From positions 632,851 through 696,850 of the forward strand of contig NZ_HG315671.1 of assembly GCF_000723205.1 (NCBI RefSeq): a stretch of 64,000 bases of DNA, given 5' to 3'. Within the stretch, counting starts at the first letter, position 1; the number at the start of each line of letters is the position of its first letter. This document shows positions 39,001 to 48,514 of this stretch, piece by piece. The position numbers were made by a program, and so were the translations under genes. Source of the DNA: Formosa agariphila KMM 3901. Its GTDB lineage: Bacteria; Bacteroidota; Bacteroidia; Flavobacteriales; Flavobacteriaceae. The notes beneath the pieces are model-generated. The model was not told the origin of the DNA, searched no databases, and was given only the letters and a program-made list of their open reading frames with translations.

Positions 39001-39228
39001 CATAAAAGAATAGGTTAATACATCTCCAGGACTTGCTTTTAACGAATAGTTTCCGTCAAAATTTGATTGAGATCCGGTAGAGGTACCTACAATAATGATG
39101 TTTACTCCAGGGAGAGGTAATCCGGAAGCATCCGAAATAGTCCCTGAAATTGTCTTTTCTTGTGCAAAAGCAAACTGCACAACAAACGCTAGAAATAGCG
39201 TTAGAATTCCACTAAACTTTGTTTTCAT
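36088..39228 (-). CDS. SusC/RagA-family TonB-linked outer-membrane receptor
   Basis: 1046 residues from ATG 39228 (MKTKFSGILTLFLAFVVQ). The start of the open frame 30 bases upstream is not ATG and falls between the promoter and the signal peptide, so it is rejected. The order is signal peptide, beta-sandwich regulatory domain (ISGTISDASGLPLPGVNI), plug with GVGSINASADPLIIVDGAPF and YGSRGANGVIVITT, and a C-terminal barrel ending LQF. It forms an operon with the RagB/SusD gene behind it. It is a paralogue of the receptor at 30952-34146; the similarity is strongest in the signal peptide, the first domain and the upstream DNA. Confidence 0.95.
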   Translation of the reverse strand: MKTKFSGILTLFLAFVVQFAFAQEKTISGTISDASGLPLPGVNIIIVGTSTGSQSNFDGNYSLKASPGDVLTYSFMGYKTQSVTVGTSNTIDLTLAEDLAELDEVIVVAYGSQTKKSIVGAVSSIDAATIEKQQTVSVTSTLQGTVSGVNIVQSGGQPGDNPTIRIRGVGSINASADPLIIVDGAPFNGNLNSISGDQVESMSVLKDASSTALYGSRGANGVIVITTKRGKKDMPVQVNFSTKTGIANQAVDFHELATTDEFTKYSWEALRNEQLYSQGSTATDAAQYATDNLVSVLGYDPYGNGAPVGTDGELVTTDKLWDNDWSDNLFNNSAVRQEYAFNIAGGSEKTNYFLGLNYVDQEGAIETSNFTRGTVRMNIDSELTDWLTTGVNMFYSHSDQNYPTQSGTSFQSAQQWYYSVSSYYPLYQRDGNGSLILDGNGDRIYDYGNNSGSQSVNGVRPVFGGENGVGALYNYDVRYKRDLTSVNGYAKIDFTDYLNFKTQYYYEKYVFDSYEYVHNEYGYAANVGGRVSQDRDFVTTKNWTNSLNFNKSFGNHNVGANLIYETYKRENDELGAQGVGFLPNVQVLNGSTTPENVSGAFTNEGLMSYLARASYNYSEKYFIEGSYRRDGSSRFADHVRWGDFYSVGGSWIISEENFLNDSNVISFLKLKGSYGELGNNNILDSAGNALYFPYLSLYETGWNQLDNTGVILGSVADPNLTWEKTASANIGLDFGFFQDRISGSLEFYNKASKDLIYNQPLAISTGNDAITTNVGAIKNYGFELEITTRNINSKNFQWSTNFNISKNEMEITELTQESFINGTKRWEVGKSTYEFYIQEWAGVDPETGQGTWFKDVIGADGEPTGEKEVTSVYAEASRNYSGKSSLPDFVGGMNNYLRYKNWDLNFLFNFSVGSYIYDSSYANLMGSMENAGRAAHADIANRWQQPGDITDVPMLTTANNDFNSTSTRFLYENNYLRLKALNFGYNFDSSITDRLGVTNLRVYFQGDNLWTLQSHDGLDPEQSFAGTTDSRTYNQRIMSLGVNLQF

Positions 39229-39246
39229 GTTTATTATATTTGAATT

Positions 39247-39290
39247 AGTCTGCGCCAAAAATCATAATAATAAGTTAATAAAACAATAAT
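39247..39290 (-). promoter_or_regulatory. Promoter of the upstream SusC/SusD pair
   Basis: TTG at 39286-39284 within ATTATTGTTTTATTAAC, 17 bases, then TATGATTTTTG (39266-39256), in the same positions relative to the ATG as in the other SusC promoter. The region from here to the ATG is a near copy of 34147-34207. Confidence 0.55.
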
Positions 39291-39346
39291 TTTATATTAA
39301 AATATCGAATTATGAGCGTTTTGAATTGTTATAATAGACAGTATTG

Positions 39347-41029
39347 TCAAAAAATAGTAGTGATACTTAGGTGAACTTTTGCGTTACTGATATTAAAGGG
39401 TGAATTTTCAGTTTTACCATTAGCATAATTCAATTTTAATAGTCCTGCTTTTGTTAATACCGCAAAACCGACCCCTAAACCAATTAAACGCTCTTTTTGA
39501 TTGCTAATTTTGTTTTCTAAGTAGGAAAAATCGCTAATTGTGTGTACGAATATTGTTGGATTTAATTGAAATCGGTACTCTATATTTAATACAGAATATA
39601 AATTTGCTAGGATGCTGTTCTCTTCAAAACCGCGTATAGAATTGATTCCACCGTAGCGCAACAGTTCATTTTCTAAATAGGTTTCAGATTGTAGGGCAGC
39701 GGCTTCTATTCTTGTAAAAATACTATTCTTTTCATTTAGATAGAAAGTATGATACAAATCTAAACTTGCTTCAAATTGTTGCTCTTTTGTATTTTCGTAG
39801 GTACGATGTCCTAAACCTAAATTTACATTGGCATAAGTTTTTATTGGAAATAATATATTAATATCATCGGTTTTTGTAAAGTTATATGTTGTGCTATAAA
39901 AAGTAGATTTGTAATCTTCTATAGTAGTTAATGAGTTTTGATTTAAAAGATTATTAGATTGAGACTCTTTAATTCCTAAATAGAGTTTGTGCTGTGTACT
40001 AAATTGATAATACAATTTTAAAGATTGATCGACTGTTGTAAAGGTTGAATCTTTTTTAAAGATATTTAAATCTACATTTGCTCCAATGGGCGATTTAAAT
40101 AAATAAGGCATGTCTATGTTGAAATTAAATGTTTTTTGTTCGTTTTCATCACTTTCATATAATAGCTTAACAGATTCTCCAAAATTCAAGTTGTTTCTAA
40201 GTAGCATATTTAAATAACCACTAAATTCAAGTTTGTTAGTGTCTTCATTTGTAGTAAATCCTAAATAGCCATCAAAATTGTTACTTTTCTGTTTTTCTAC
40301 ATATATATATAATGTAGTAGAGTCTTTTGTAAATAAAACTTCTGGGTCTCTTATTAAATTTGCGAATGGAAGTGAATTTATATTTTTGGTTTTTAATATT
40401 ATCTCATTCATATTAAAAACTTGTCCAGTTTTAATTTGAGCGTATTGATTAATAAATTTTCTAGGGAATTTTTGATAACCTTTAATAATAATTTTATCAA
40501 TATGTCTTGGACTTGTTTTTTTTGAGATTTTTAAATCGGCCTTTACACTATCATTTTCAATTTTAAAATTTTCTAGATGAAGCGCTGTAAATGGAAGTCC
40601 TTGATTTGCTATTTCAGAATTTAAACGATTTAAGGTGTTTTGTACATTTTTAAACAGTAGAACAATATATTCTTTATTGAAGTTGATATTTAGTGATTCT
40701 AAATTTAAAGTCTCAATATTAGTATACCTTATATATAGGGAGGAATATTTATTTTTTAAATTGAAAACAGAAACAACCGTGGAATCATTAATTTTATTAG
40801 AATCTATAATGTTATGTTCTATATATCCTAAATGATTTAATGTATTAGACAAGCTGTCTAATGCATTTGTAATAGATTGGTAGTTGATGTGATTTTTTTG
40901 ATAAGCAATAGAGTCAATTATTTTTGTTTGCTGTGCTGTATGTCCTTCAATATTTAAAGATAAATTTTGGCACAAGGCATGTGATGTTATAAGAAGAAAT
41001 AAATTGAATAATAGGATTTTGTATTGCAC
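39347..41029 (-). CDS. Omp85-superfamily outer-membrane protein (BamA/TamA-like)
   Basis: 560 residues with a signal peptide (about 1-20, ending HALCQ). A POTRA-like domain is seen near residues 170-235 (KIIIKGYQKFPRKFINQYAQ), with another weak one before it. A barrel of about 320 residues follows, containing the Omp85 loop motif GGINSIRGFEENS. It is much shorter than BamA and has one or two POTRA domains, so a TamA-like or FhaC-like role in outer-membrane export or insertion is more likely. It starts at GTG 41029; no ATG keeps the signal peptide. It is divergent from rpsL. Confidence 0.78.
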   Translation of the reverse strand: MQYKILLFNLFLLITSHALCQNLSLNIEGHTAQQTKIIDSIAYQKNHINYQSITNALDSLSNTLNHLGYIEHNIIDSNKINDSTVVSVFNLKNKYSSLYIRYTNIETLNLESLNINFNKEYIVLLFKNVQNTLNRLNSEIANQGLPFTALHLENFKIENDSVKADLKISKKTSPRHIDKIIIKGYQKFPRKFINQYAQIKTGQVFNMNEIILKTKNINSLPFANLIRDPEVLFTKDSTTLYIYVEKQKSNNFDGYLGFTTNEDTNKLEFSGYLNMLLRNNLNFGESVKLLYESDENEQKTFNFNIDMPYLFKSPIGANVDLNIFKKDSTFTTVDQSLKLYYQFSTQHKLYLGIKESQSNNLLNQNSLTTIEDYKSTFYSTTYNFTKTDDINILFPIKTYANVNLGLGHRTYENTKEQQFEASLDLYHTFYLNEKNSIFTRIEAAALQSETYLENELLRYGGINSIRGFEENSILANLYSVLNIEYRFQLNPTIFVHTISDFSYLENKISNQKERLIGLGVGFAVLTKAGLLKLNYANGKTENSPFNISNAKVHLSITTIF

Positions 41030-41133
41030 TATTTGGGTTTGCTTTAGAATTGTAAAACTAACGGAAAAAGTAAAGTAATAATATGTCTGCTTAAATAAAA
41101 GTTAAATCCGATTGAAAATTAATCGTTTAGCGT

Positions 41134-41163
41134 TTGAAAAATAAAAATAAATCCTTACATTTG
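41134..41163 (+). promoter_or_regulatory. Promoter of the rpsL-rpsG-fusA-S10 cluster
   Basis: TTG at 41134-41136, exactly 19 bases, TACATTTG at 41156-41163. The leader of about 35 bases begins with a small hairpin (CCTCT-TAGA-AGAGG, within 41168-41181). This is likely the main promoter for much of the ribosomal cluster. Confidence 0.8.
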
Positions 41164-41206
41164 CAGCCCTCTTAGAAGAGGATAATAAAACTTATATATA
41201 ATATAT

Positions 41207-41581
41207 ATGCCAACAATTTCGCAATTAGTAAGAAAAGGAAGAGCCAAAATAACCAAGAAGAGTAAATCGGCTGCTTTAGATTCTTGTCCGCAAAGACGTG
41301 GTGTGTGTACTCGTGTTTACACAACGACACCTAAAAAACCTAACTCAGCAATGCGTAAGGTAGCAAGGGTTCGTTTAACAAACGGTAACGAGGTTAATGC
41401 ATACATCGGTGGAGAAGGACATAATCTACAAGAGCACTCGATAGTATTGGTTAGAGGTGGAAGGGTAAAAGATTTACCAGGAGTTAGATATCACATTGTA
41501 CGTGGTGCTTTAGACACAGCAGGTGTTTCAGGTAGAACGCAACGTAGATCTAAGTATGGTGCAAAACGCCCTAAGAAGTAA
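41207..41581 (+). CDS. rpsL: 30S ribosomal protein S12
   Basis: 124 residues; decoding-centre protein of the small subunit. [19 protein letters not shown] holds the lysine associated with streptomycin resistance (wild-type Lys here), and the [17 protein letters not shown] loop is standard. It is the first gene of the str group, 21 bases before rpsG. Confidence 0.99.
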   Translation: MPTISQLVRKGRAKITKKSKSAALDSCPQRRGVCTRVYTTTPKKPNSAMRKVARVRLTNGNEVNAYIGGEGHNLQEHSIVLVRGGRVKDLPGVRYHIVRGALDTAGVSGRTQRRSKYGAKRPKK

Positions 41582-41602
41582 TTAAAACTTTAAGAAGAAG
41601 AC

Positions 41603-42079
41603 ATGAGAAAAAGAGCAGCAAAAAAGAGACCGCTTTTACCGGATCCTCGTTTTAACGACCAGTTAGTAACTCGTTTCGTTAACATGATGATGTGGGATGG
41701 TAAAAAATCGGTAGCTTTTAAGGTATTCTACGATGCAATTGACATTGTAGACTCGAAAAAAACTGACGAAGAAAAAACAGCTTTAGAGTTGTGGAAAGAT
41801 GCATTATCTAACGTTATGCCTCACGTAGAAGTACGTAGTCGTAGAGTAGGTGGAGCAACATTCCAAATTCCAATGCAAATTCGTCCAGACAGAAAAGTTT
41901 CTACTGCAATGAAATGGCTAATTAGCTTTTCACGTAAAAGAAATGAAAAATCTATGGCACAACGTTTAGCATCTGAGATTTTAGCAGCAGCTAAAGAAGA
42001 AGGTGCGGCTGTTAAGAAAAGAGTTGATACTCATAAAATGGCAGAAGCAAATAAAGCATTCTCACACTTTAGATTCTAA
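41603..42079 (+). CDS. rpsG: 30S ribosomal protein S7
   Basis: 158 residues; 16S rRNA 3' domain assembly initiator and E-site neighbour. [19 protein letters not shown] and [19 protein letters not shown] are typical. In many bacteria S7 represses the str operon. Here it lies between rpsL and fusA with five bases to the latter. Confidence 0.99.
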   Translation: MRKRAAKKRPLLPDPRFNDQLVTRFVNMMMWDGKKSVAFKVFYDAIDIVDSKKTDEEKTALELWKDALSNVMPHVEVRSRRVGGATFQIPMQIRPDRKVSTAMKWLISFSRKRNEKSMAQRLASEILAAAKEEGAAVKKRVDTHKMAEANKAFSHFRF

Positions 42080-42084
42080 ATAAA

Positions 42085-44211
42085 ATGGCAAGAGATTTAA
42101 GATTAACAAGAAATATAGGAATTGCTGCTCATATTGATGCTGGTAAAACAACAACTACAGAGCGTATTCTTTTTTATACAGGAGTTTCTCATAAAATTGG
42201 TGAAGTACACGATGGTGCTTCTACAATGGACTGGATGGAGCAAGAAGCAGAAAGAGGTATTACTATCACTTCTGCCGCTACAACTTGTGAGTGGGTATTT
42301 CCTAAAGAAAATGGTGAACCAACAGCAGAAGCTCAAGGGTATCATTTTAATATTATTGACACTCCTGGTCACGTAGATTTTACTGTTGAAGTAAATCGTT
42401 CATTACGTGTATTAGATGGTTTAGTATTCTTATTTAGTGCAGTTGATGGTGTAGAGCCTCAATCTGAAACTAACTGGAGACTTGCAGATAACTATAAAGT
42501 GCCTCGTATTGGTTTCGTTAATAAAATGGACCGTCAAGGATCTAACTTTTTAGGTGTTTGTCAGCAAGTAAAAGACATGTTAAAATCTAACGCAGTGCCA
42601 ATCGTTTTAAACATTGGTGAAGAAGGAGATTTTAAAGGTGTTGTAGATTTAGTTAAAAACAGAGCTATTGTATGGCATGACGAAAACTTCGGAGCGACTT
42701 TCGATGTTGTAGACATTCCAGAAGATATGAAAGAAGAAGTACGTCAATACCGTGCTTTATTAATCGAAGAAGTAGCTGGTTACGATGAGAACTTATTAGA
42801 AAAATTCATGGAAGATGAAGATTCTATTACAGAAGAAGAAGTGCACGCTGCACTTAGAGCTGCTGTAATGGATATGGCTATTATTCCTATGGTTTGTGGT
42901 TCTTCATTCAAAAATAAAGGTGTACAATTCTTATTAGATGCAGTTTGTCGTTATTTGCCTTCTCCAATGGATAGAGAAAGTGTAATTGGAACAAACCCTG
43001 ATACAGATAAAGAAGAAAGACGTAAGCCAGATGTAAAAGAACCTTTCGCAGCTTTAGCTTTCAAAATTGCTACCGATCCTTTCGTAGGACGTTTAGCTTT
43101 CTTCCGTGCATATTCAGGACGTTTAGATGCAGGGTCTTATATTCTTAACAACCGTTCAGGTAAAAAAGAACGTATTTCTCGTATCTACCAAATGCATGCT
43201 AACAAACAAAATGCTATCGATTTTATTGAAGCAGGAGATATTGGAGCAGCAGTAGGATTTAAAGATATCAAGACTGGTGATACTATGTCTGATGAAAAAC
43301 ATCCTATCGTTTTAGAATCTATGGACTTCCCGGACCCAGTAATTGGTATCGCGGTTGAGCCTAAGACTAAAGCAGATGTAGATAAAATGGGTATGGCTTT
43401 AGCTAAATTAGCAGAAGAAGATCCAACATTTACAGCGCGTACAGACGAATCTTCAGGACAGACTATTATTTCTGGAATGGGTGAGTTACACTTAGATATT
43501 ATTGTAGACCGTTTAAAACGTGAGTTTAAGGTTGAAGTAAATCAAGGTCAACCTCAAGTTGAGTACAAAGAAGCTATTACACAAGCTGCAGATCATAGAG
43601 AAGTTTACAAGAAACAATCTGGTGGTCGTGGTAAATTTGCTGATATCGTATTTACGGTTGAACCAGCAGATGAAGGTGTTGTAGGATTACAATTTATATC
43701 TACAATTAAAGGTGGTAACGTTCCTAAAGAATTTATCCCTTCTATTGAAAAAGGATTTAAAATGGCTATGGTTAATGGACCATTAGCAGGATACGAAGTA
43801 GATTCTATGAAAGTGACATTGAAAGATGGATCTTATCATGATGTGGATTCGGATCAATTATCATTCGAATTAGCAGCGAAATTAGGATTTAAAAATTCAG
43901 CAAAAGCAGCCAAAGCTGTAATTATGGAACCAATCATGAAACTTGAGGTAATTACACCTGAAGAAAACATGGGAGACATTGTTGGAGATTTAAACAGAAG
44001 AAGAGGTCAAGTTAGTGACATGGGAGATAGAGCAGGTGCAAAAACTGTAAAAGCTACTGTGCCATTATCAGAAATGTTTGGTTATGTTACTACATTAAGA
44101 ACATTATCTTCAGGTCGTGCTACATCTACAATGGAATTTTCTCACTATGCTGAAACGCCTTCTAACATATCTGAAGAAGTCATTAAAGCAGCTAAAGGTA
44201 CAGACGCTTAA
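42085..44211 (+). CDS. fusA: Translation elongation factor G
   Basis: 708 residues; GTP-driven ribosome translocase. GTPase motifs are [26 protein letters not shown] and [10 protein letters not shown], followed by domains II-V, with domain IV containing [14 protein letters not shown]. Full length. There is no tuf gene directly after it, so EF-Tu lies elsewhere. Confidence 0.99.
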   Translation: MARDLRLTRNIGIAAHIDAGKTTTTERILFYTGVSHKIGEVHDGASTMDWMEQEAERGITITSAATTCEWVFPKENGEPTAEAQGYHFNIIDTPGHVDFTVEVNRSLRVLDGLVFLFSAVDGVEPQSETNWRLADNYKVPRIGFVNKMDRQGSNFLGVCQQVKDMLKSNAVPIVLNIGEEGDFKGVVDLVKNRAIVWHDENFGATFDVVDIPEDMKEEVRQYRALLIEEVAGYDENLLEKFMEDEDSITEEEVHAALRAAVMDMAIIPMVCGSSFKNKGVQFLLDAVCRYLPSPMDRESVIGTNPDTDKEERRKPDVKEPFAALAFKIATDPFVGRLAFFRAYSGRLDAGSYILNNRSGKKERISRIYQMHANKQNAIDFIEAGDIGAAVGFKDIKTGDTMSDEKHPIVLESMDFPDPVIGIAVEPKTKADVDKMGMALAKLAEEDPTFTARTDESSGQTIISGMGELHLDIIVDRLKREFKVEVNQGQPQVEYKEAITQAADHREVYKKQSGGRGKFADIVFTVEPADEGVVGLQFISTIKGGNVPKEFIPSIEKGFKMAMVNGPLAGYEVDSMKVTLKDGSYHDVDSDQLSFELAAKLGFKNSAKAAKAVIMEPIMKLEVITPEENMGDIVGDLNRRRGQVSDMGDRAGAKTVKATVPLSEMFGYVTTLRTLSSGRATSTMEFSHYAETPSNISEEVIKAAKGTDA

Positions 44212-44221
44212 AACTAAGAAT

Positions 44222-44527
44222 ATGAGTCAAAAAATCAGAATAAAACTAAAATCTTACGATCATAACTTAGTAGATAAGTCTGCTGATAAGATTGTAAAAA
44301 CTGTAAAAAGTACAGGTGCAGTTGTAACGGGACCAATTCCATTACCAACACACAAGAAAATTTTCACTGTATTACGTTCTCCTCACGTTAACAAGAAGTC
44401 TAGAGAACAATTTCAATTAAGCTCTTACAAGAGATTACTTGATATCTATAGTTCTTCTTCTAAAACTATCGACGCTTTAATGAAGCTTGAATTACCAAGT
44501 GGAGTAGAAGTAGAGATTAAAGTTTAA
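44222..44527 (+). CDS. rpsJ: 30S ribosomal protein S10
   Basis: 101 residues beginning [15 protein letters not shown]; 30S head protein and NusG/NusE antitermination partner. The open frame runs further upstream into fusA, but the start at 44222, ten bases after the fusA stop, matches the family. After it the cluster is interrupted by the 44528-44688 structured gap. Confidence 0.99.
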   Translation: MSQKIRIKLKSYDHNLVDKSADKIVKTVKSTGAVVTGPIPLPTHKKIFTVLRSPHVNKKSREQFQLSSYKRLLDIYSSSSKTIDALMKLELPSGVEVEIKV

Positions 44528-44534
44528 GTAGAAC

Positions 44535-44657
44535 ACTTACGTCAGTAAGTTTTACAGAAACGAAAAAGTTTCATATAAACATGTCCTGAGCTGCGAGCGA
44601 AGGAAAAACGGTAAAAATGCATTCAGGGTTGAACGTGTTTCGACCCTGAATTTTTTT
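44535..44657 (+). terminator. Intrinsic terminator and hairpins between rpsJ and rplC: likely attenuator
   Basis: In this 161-base gap three hairpins follow one another: ACTTAC/GTAAGT (44535-44550), GAAAC/GTTTC (44557-44572), and a 13-bp stem 44621-44633 with 44639-44651 (arm ATTCAGGGTTGAA) followed by T7 to 44657. The last is a complete intrinsic terminator inside the operon, 31 bases before rplC. CCTGA at 44585-44589 can instead pair with TCAGG at 44623-44627, within the terminator arm. Conditional read-through is inference. Confidence 0.6.
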
Positions 44658-44688
44658 ATAAATAATACTAATAAATAAATTAATAATT

Positions 44689-45306
44689 ATGTCTGGGTTA
44701 ATTGGAAAAAAAATCGGTATGACCAGCATTTTCGATGAAAATGGAAAAAACATTCCATGTACAGTAATCGAAGCTGGACCATGTATCGTTACCCAAGTCA
44801 GAACTGAAGAAGTTGATGGTTATAAAGCCCTTCAACTTGGTTTCGATGACGCGACAGAAAAAAGTGCTACTAAAGCTGACTTAGGTCACGCTAAAAAAGC
44901 AGGAACTTCTGTAAAACGCAAAATCGTTGAATTTAAAGGTTTTGATGAGGAGTACAAATTAGGTGATGCAATCACTGTTGAGCACTTTGTAGAAGGTGAA
45001 TTCGTAGATATTGCTGGAACTTCAAAAGGTAAAGGTTTTCAAGGGGTTGTTAAACGTCACGGTTTTGGTGGTGTAGGTCAAGCAACTCACGGTCAACACA
45101 ACCGATTAAGAGCACCGGGTTCTATTGGAGCGGCATCTTATCCTGCAAGAGTATTTAAGGGTATGAAGATGGCAGGAAGAATGGGAACTGATAGAGTAAA
45201 AGTTGAAAATTTAAGAGTTTTAAAAGTAGTTGCTGAAAAGAATCTACTTGTGGTTAAAGGATGTGTTCCTGGTCATAACAACTCTTATGTAATCATTGAG
45301 AAGTAA
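44689..45306 (+). CDS. rplC: 50S ribosomal protein L3
   Basis: 205 residues; early 50S assembly protein. [19 protein letters not shown] and [20 protein letters not shown], with the usual glutamine-containing loop near the peptidyl-transferase entrance, confirm it. Its stop overlaps the rplD start by one base. It is the first gene behind the putative attenuator. Confidence 0.99.
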   Translation: MSGLIGKKIGMTSIFDENGKNIPCTVIEAGPCIVTQVRTEEVDGYKALQLGFDDATEKSATKADLGHAKKAGTSVKRKIVEFKGFDEEYKLGDAITVEHFVEGEFVDIAGTSKGKGFQGVVKRHGFGGVGQATHGQHNRLRAPGSIGAASYPARVFKGMKMAGRMGTDRVKVENLRVLKVVAEKNLLVVKGCVPGHNNSYVIIEK

Positions 45307-45935
45307 TGAAAGTAGCAGTTTTAGATATTAATGGAAAAGAAACTGGAAGAAAGGTAGACCTTTCTGATTCAGTTTTTGCTATAGAGCCTAACAATCATGC
45401 TGTGTATTTGGATGTTAAACAATATTTAGCAAACCAAAGACAAGGAACTCACAAAGCTAAAGAGCGTGCTGAGATTTCTGGATCTACACGTAAGATTAAG
45501 AAGCAAAAAGGAACTGGTACAGCTAGAGCAGGTAGTATTAAGTCTGGAGTTTTTAAAGGTGGTGGACGTATGTTCGGACCAAGACCTAGAAACTACAGTT
45601 TCAAACTTAACAAAAACCTTAAGCGTTTAGCACGTAAATCGGCCTTAACAATTAAAGCATCTGAAGAGTCAATTGTAGTAATTGAAGATTTAAATTTCGA
45701 TTCAGCTAAGACTAAAAATTTCACTAGTGTATTGAAAGCTTTAGACTTACAAGATAAAAAATCGTTATTTGTGTTGGGTGCGTTAAATAATAATGTATAT
45801 TTGTCATCACGAAATTTAAAGGGCTCTGAGGTTTTATTGAACTCAGAATTAAGCACTTACAAGATTTTAAACGCAAATAAAGTAGTTCTTTTAGAGAGTT
45901 CTTTAGAAGGAATTGAATCGAATTTAAGTAAATAA
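45306..45935 (+). CDS. rplD: 50S ribosomal protein L4
   Basis: 209 residues. L4 lines the exit tunnel and in gamma-proteobacteria represses the S10 operon by attenuation. The extended loop includes [20 protein letters not shown] and [18 protein letters not shown]. One-base overlap with rplC implies coupled translation. It would be the natural ligand to test for the element at 44535-44657. Confidence 0.99.
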   Translation: MKVAVLDINGKETGRKVDLSDSVFAIEPNNHAVYLDVKQYLANQRQGTHKAKERAEISGSTRKIKKQKGTGTARAGSIKSGVFKGGGRMFGPRPRNYSFKLNKNLKRLARKSALTIKASEESIVVIEDLNFDSAKTKNFTSVLKALDLQDKKSLFVLGALNNNVYLSSRNLKGSEVLLNSELSTYKILNANKVVLLESSLEGIESNLSK

Positions 45936-45942
45936 GGAAGCG

Positions 45943-46233
45943 ATGAGTATCTTAATTAAACCTATTATAACAGAAAAAGCGACTGCAAACAGTGAATTAA
46001 ATAACTGTTTTAGCTTTATGGTTAATACAAAGGCGAACAAGGTAGAAATTAAAAAAGCAGTGGAAGCTGCTTATGGCGTTTCTGTTGAAAAAGTTCGTAC
46101 AATAAATGTCCGTCCAGATAGAAGTACTAAGTTTACAAAAACTGGTATTCAACATGGTAAAACAAATGCTGTTAAAAAAGCACTTGTACAACTGGCGGAA
46201 GGTGAAGTGATTGATTTATACAGTAACATGTAA
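45943..46233 (+). CDS. rplW: 50S ribosomal protein L23
   Basis: 96 residues; exit-tunnel rim protein that docks trigger factor and SRP. IIKPIITEKATANSE at the start and YGVSVEKVRTINVRP in the middle are typical. Confidence 0.98.
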   Translation: MSILIKPIITEKATANSELNNCFSFMVNTKANKVEIKKAVEAAYGVSVEKVRTINVRPDRSTKFTKTGIQHGKTNAVKKALVQLAEGEVIDLYSNM

Positions 46234-46243
46234 TTAGACAAAA

Positions 46244-47071
46244 ATGTCAGTAAGAAAATTAAAACCGATCACACCAGGTCAGCGATTTAGAGTAGTAAAT
46301 GGATTTGACGCCATTTCTACTGATAAGCCGGAGAAAAGTTTATTAGCTCCGAAGAAAAGATCAGGTGGTAGAAACAGTCAAGGAAGAATGACCATGCGCT
46401 ATATTGGTGGTGGTCATAAAAAAAGGTATCGTATCATTGATTTTAAAAGAACTAAAGCTGGAATTCCTGCTGAAGTAAAATCAATTCAATACGATCCAAA
46501 CAGAACAGCTTTTATTGCTTTATTAAATTACCAAGATGGTGAAAAAGCATACATTATTGCTCAAAACGGATTAACAGTTGGTCAAACAGTTGTATCTGGG
46601 CAAGAAGGTATCGCACCAGAAATTGGTAACGCAATGCCGTTAAGTCAAATTCCATTAGGAACAATTATTTCTTGTGTAGAGTTACGTCCAGGACAAGGAG
46701 CTGTTATGGCTCGTAGTGCTGGTGCTTTTGCTCAGTTAATGGCAAGAGATGGTAAATTTGCAACAGTAAAACTTCCATCAGGAGAAACTAGATTAATTTT
46801 AGTTAACTGTATGGCTACAATAGGTGTTGTCTCTAACTCAGATCATCAATTACTAGTATCAGGTAAAGCTGGTAGAAGTAGATGGTTAGGTAGAAGACCT
46901 CGTACTAGACCAGTAGTGATGAACCCGGTTGATCACCCAATGGGAGGTGGTGAAGGTAAATCTTCTGGAGGTCACCCTCGTTCTAGAAACGGTATACCTG
47001 CTAAAGGTTTCAGAACCCGTTCTAAAACAAAAGCGAGTAATAAGTATATTGTAGAACGTAGAAAGAAATAA
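46244..47071 (+). CDS. rplB: 50S ribosomal protein L2
   Basis: 275 residues; peptidyl-transferase-centre protein. [19 protein letters not shown] near the N terminus and [17 protein letters not shown] with the conserved histidine of the active-centre loop are present. Four bases separate it from rpsS. Confidence 0.99.
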   Translation: MSVRKLKPITPGQRFRVVNGFDAISTDKPEKSLLAPKKRSGGRNSQGRMTMRYIGGGHKKRYRIIDFKRTKAGIPAEVKSIQYDPNRTAFIALLNYQDGEKAYIIAQNGLTVGQTVVSGQEGIAPEIGNAMPLSQIPLGTIISCVELRPGQGAVMARSAGAFAQLMARDGKFATVKLPSGETRLILVNCMATIGVVSNSDHQLLVSGKAGRSRWLGRRPRTRPVVMNPVDHPMGGGEGKSSGGHPRSRNGIPAKGFRTRSKTKASNKYIVERRKK

Positions 47072-47074
47072 GAC

Positions 47075-47353
47075 ATGGCAAGATCATTAAAAAAAGGACC
47101 TTACGTTCATTATAAACTTGATAAGAGAGTCCAAGAAAATGTTGACGGCGGAAAGAAAACAGTAATCAAAACATGGTCTAGAGCCTCAATGATTACTCCA
47201 GATTTCGTTGGACAAACTATCGCAGTACATAACGGACGTCAATTCGTTCCTGTATTTGTAACTGAGAACATGGTAGGGCATAAATTAGGAGAATTTTCAC
47301 CAACACGATCTTTTAGAGGTCATGCAGGTGCTAAAAACAAAGGTAAAAAGTAG
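47075..47353 (+). CDS. rpsS: 30S ribosomal protein S19
   Basis: 92 residues; 30S head protein. [19 protein letters not shown] and [19 protein letters not shown] are characteristic. Confidence 0.99.
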   Translation: MARSLKKGPYVHYKLDKRVQENVDGGKKTVIKTWSRASMITPDFVGQTIAVHNGRQFVPVFVTENMVGHKLGEFSPTRSFRGHAGAKNKGKK

Positions 47354-47359
47354 TAAGCT

Positions 47360-47767
47360 ATGGGAAGTCGTAAAAAACAAATGGCAGACGCTATTAAGGA
47401 AGATAAAAAGCAAGTTGCTTTTGCTAAACTTAATAACTGTCCTACGTCACCAAGAAAAATGCGCTTAGTAGCCGATTTAGTAAGAGGTGAAAAGGTAGAA
47501 AAAGCGCTTAATATTTTGAAATTCAGTTCAAAAGAAGCTTCAAATCGTTTAGAGAAATTGTTATTGTCTGCAATTGCAAACTGGCAAGCTAAAAATGAAG
47601 ATGCAAGTATTGAAGATGCTGAATTAATAGTAAAAGAGATTAGAGTAGATGGCGGATCTATGTTAAAAAGATTACGTCCAGCTCCTCAAGGTCGTGCGCA
47701 CAGAATAAGAAAGCGTTCTAATCACGTAACTATCGTGGTTGGAGCTAACAATAATATACAAGCTTAA
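47360..47767 (+). CDS. rplV: 50S ribosomal protein L22
   Basis: 135 residues, with a lysine-rich N-terminal extension ([18 protein letters not shown]) of about 20 residues before the family core at [20 protein letters not shown]. The tunnel beta-hairpin ends RAPQ-type in [20 protein letters not shown]. No better ATG removes the extension. Confidence 0.98.
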   Translation: MGSRKKQMADAIKEDKKQVAFAKLNNCPTSPRKMRLVADLVRGEKVEKALNILKFSSKEASNRLEKLLLSAIANWQAKNEDASIEDAELIVKEIRVDGGSMLKRLRPAPQGRAHRIRKRSNHVTIVVGANNNIQA

Positions 47768-47774
47768 TAGAGGT

Positions 47775-48494
47775 ATGGGACAAAAAACAAATCCAATCGG
47801 AAATCGCTTAGGAATTATCAGAGGATGGGAATCTAACTGGTACGGAGGAAACGATTATGGCGACAAATTAGCCGAAGACGATAAGATCAGAAAGTACGTT
47901 CACGCACGTCTATCTAAAGCAAGTATATCAAGAGTAATTATCGAGAGAACTCTTAAACTTGTAACCGTTACTATAACTACTGCAAGACCTGGTATTATTA
48001 TCGGGAAAGGTGGCCAAGAAGTAGACAAGTTAAAAGAAGAACTTAAGAAAATTACTGGTAAAGAAGTTCAAATAAACATATTTGAAATTAAAAGACCAGA
48101 ACTTGATGCATTTTTAGTAGGATCAAGCATCGCTCGTCAAATTGAGAACAGAATCTCTTACAGACGTGCAATTAAGATGGCTATTGCTGCTACAATGCGT
48201 ATGAATGCAGAAGGAATTAAAATCCAAATTAGTGGTCGTTTAAACGGGGCAGAGATGGCACGTTCAGAACACTACAAAGATGGTCGTATTCCATTATCTA
48301 CATTTAGAGCCGATATCGATTATGCTTTAGTTGAGGCACATACTACTTATGGTAGATTAGGTGTTAAAGTATGGATCATGAAAGGTGAAGTATATGGTAA
48401 AAGAGAGCTTTCTCCGCTTGTTGGATTGTCTAAGAAGCAAGGAAAAGGTGGACCACGAGGAGGAAATAATAATAAACCTCGTCGTAGAAAGTAA
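47775..48494 (+). CDS. rpsC: 30S ribosomal protein S3
   Basis: 239 residues from ATG 47775 ([18 protein letters not shown]). The frame is open back into rplV, but the family starts here. The KH domain has [19 protein letters not shown]3 is at the mRNA entry and has helicase activity with S4. Confidence 0.99.
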   Translation: MGQKTNPIGNRLGIIRGWESNWYGGNDYGDKLAEDDKIRKYVHARLSKASISRVIIERTLKLVTVTITTARPGIIIGKGGQEVDKLKEELKKITGKEVQINIFEIKRPELDAFLVGSSIARQIENRISYRRAIKMAIAATMRMNAEGIKIQISGRLNGAEMARSEHYKDGRIPLSTFRADIDYALVEAHTTYGRLGVKVWIMKGEVYGKRELSPLVGLSKKQGKGGPRGGNNNKPRRRK

Positions 48495-48514
48495 TTTTTT
48501 AAAGTAAAGGAAAA

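Noticed and set aside
29513-39228. Polysaccharide utilisation locus
   Set aside because: Two SusC/SusD pairs are present but no carbohydrate-active enzyme, sulfatase or regulator occurs beside them, so a glycan-degrading function cannot be claimed.
32942-39289. Plus-strand frames inside the SusC and SusD genes
   Set aside because: Shadow frames of highly biased coding sequence; no recognisable domain or start context.
44117-44221. Longer N terminus for S10 inside fusA
   Set aside because: The added residues are an out-of-frame reading of fusA; S10 proteins start at 44222.
47739-47774. Longer N terminus for S3 overlapping rplV
   Set aside because: The start in the overlap adds twelve residues foreign to the family; the ATG at 47775 gives the canonical N terminus.
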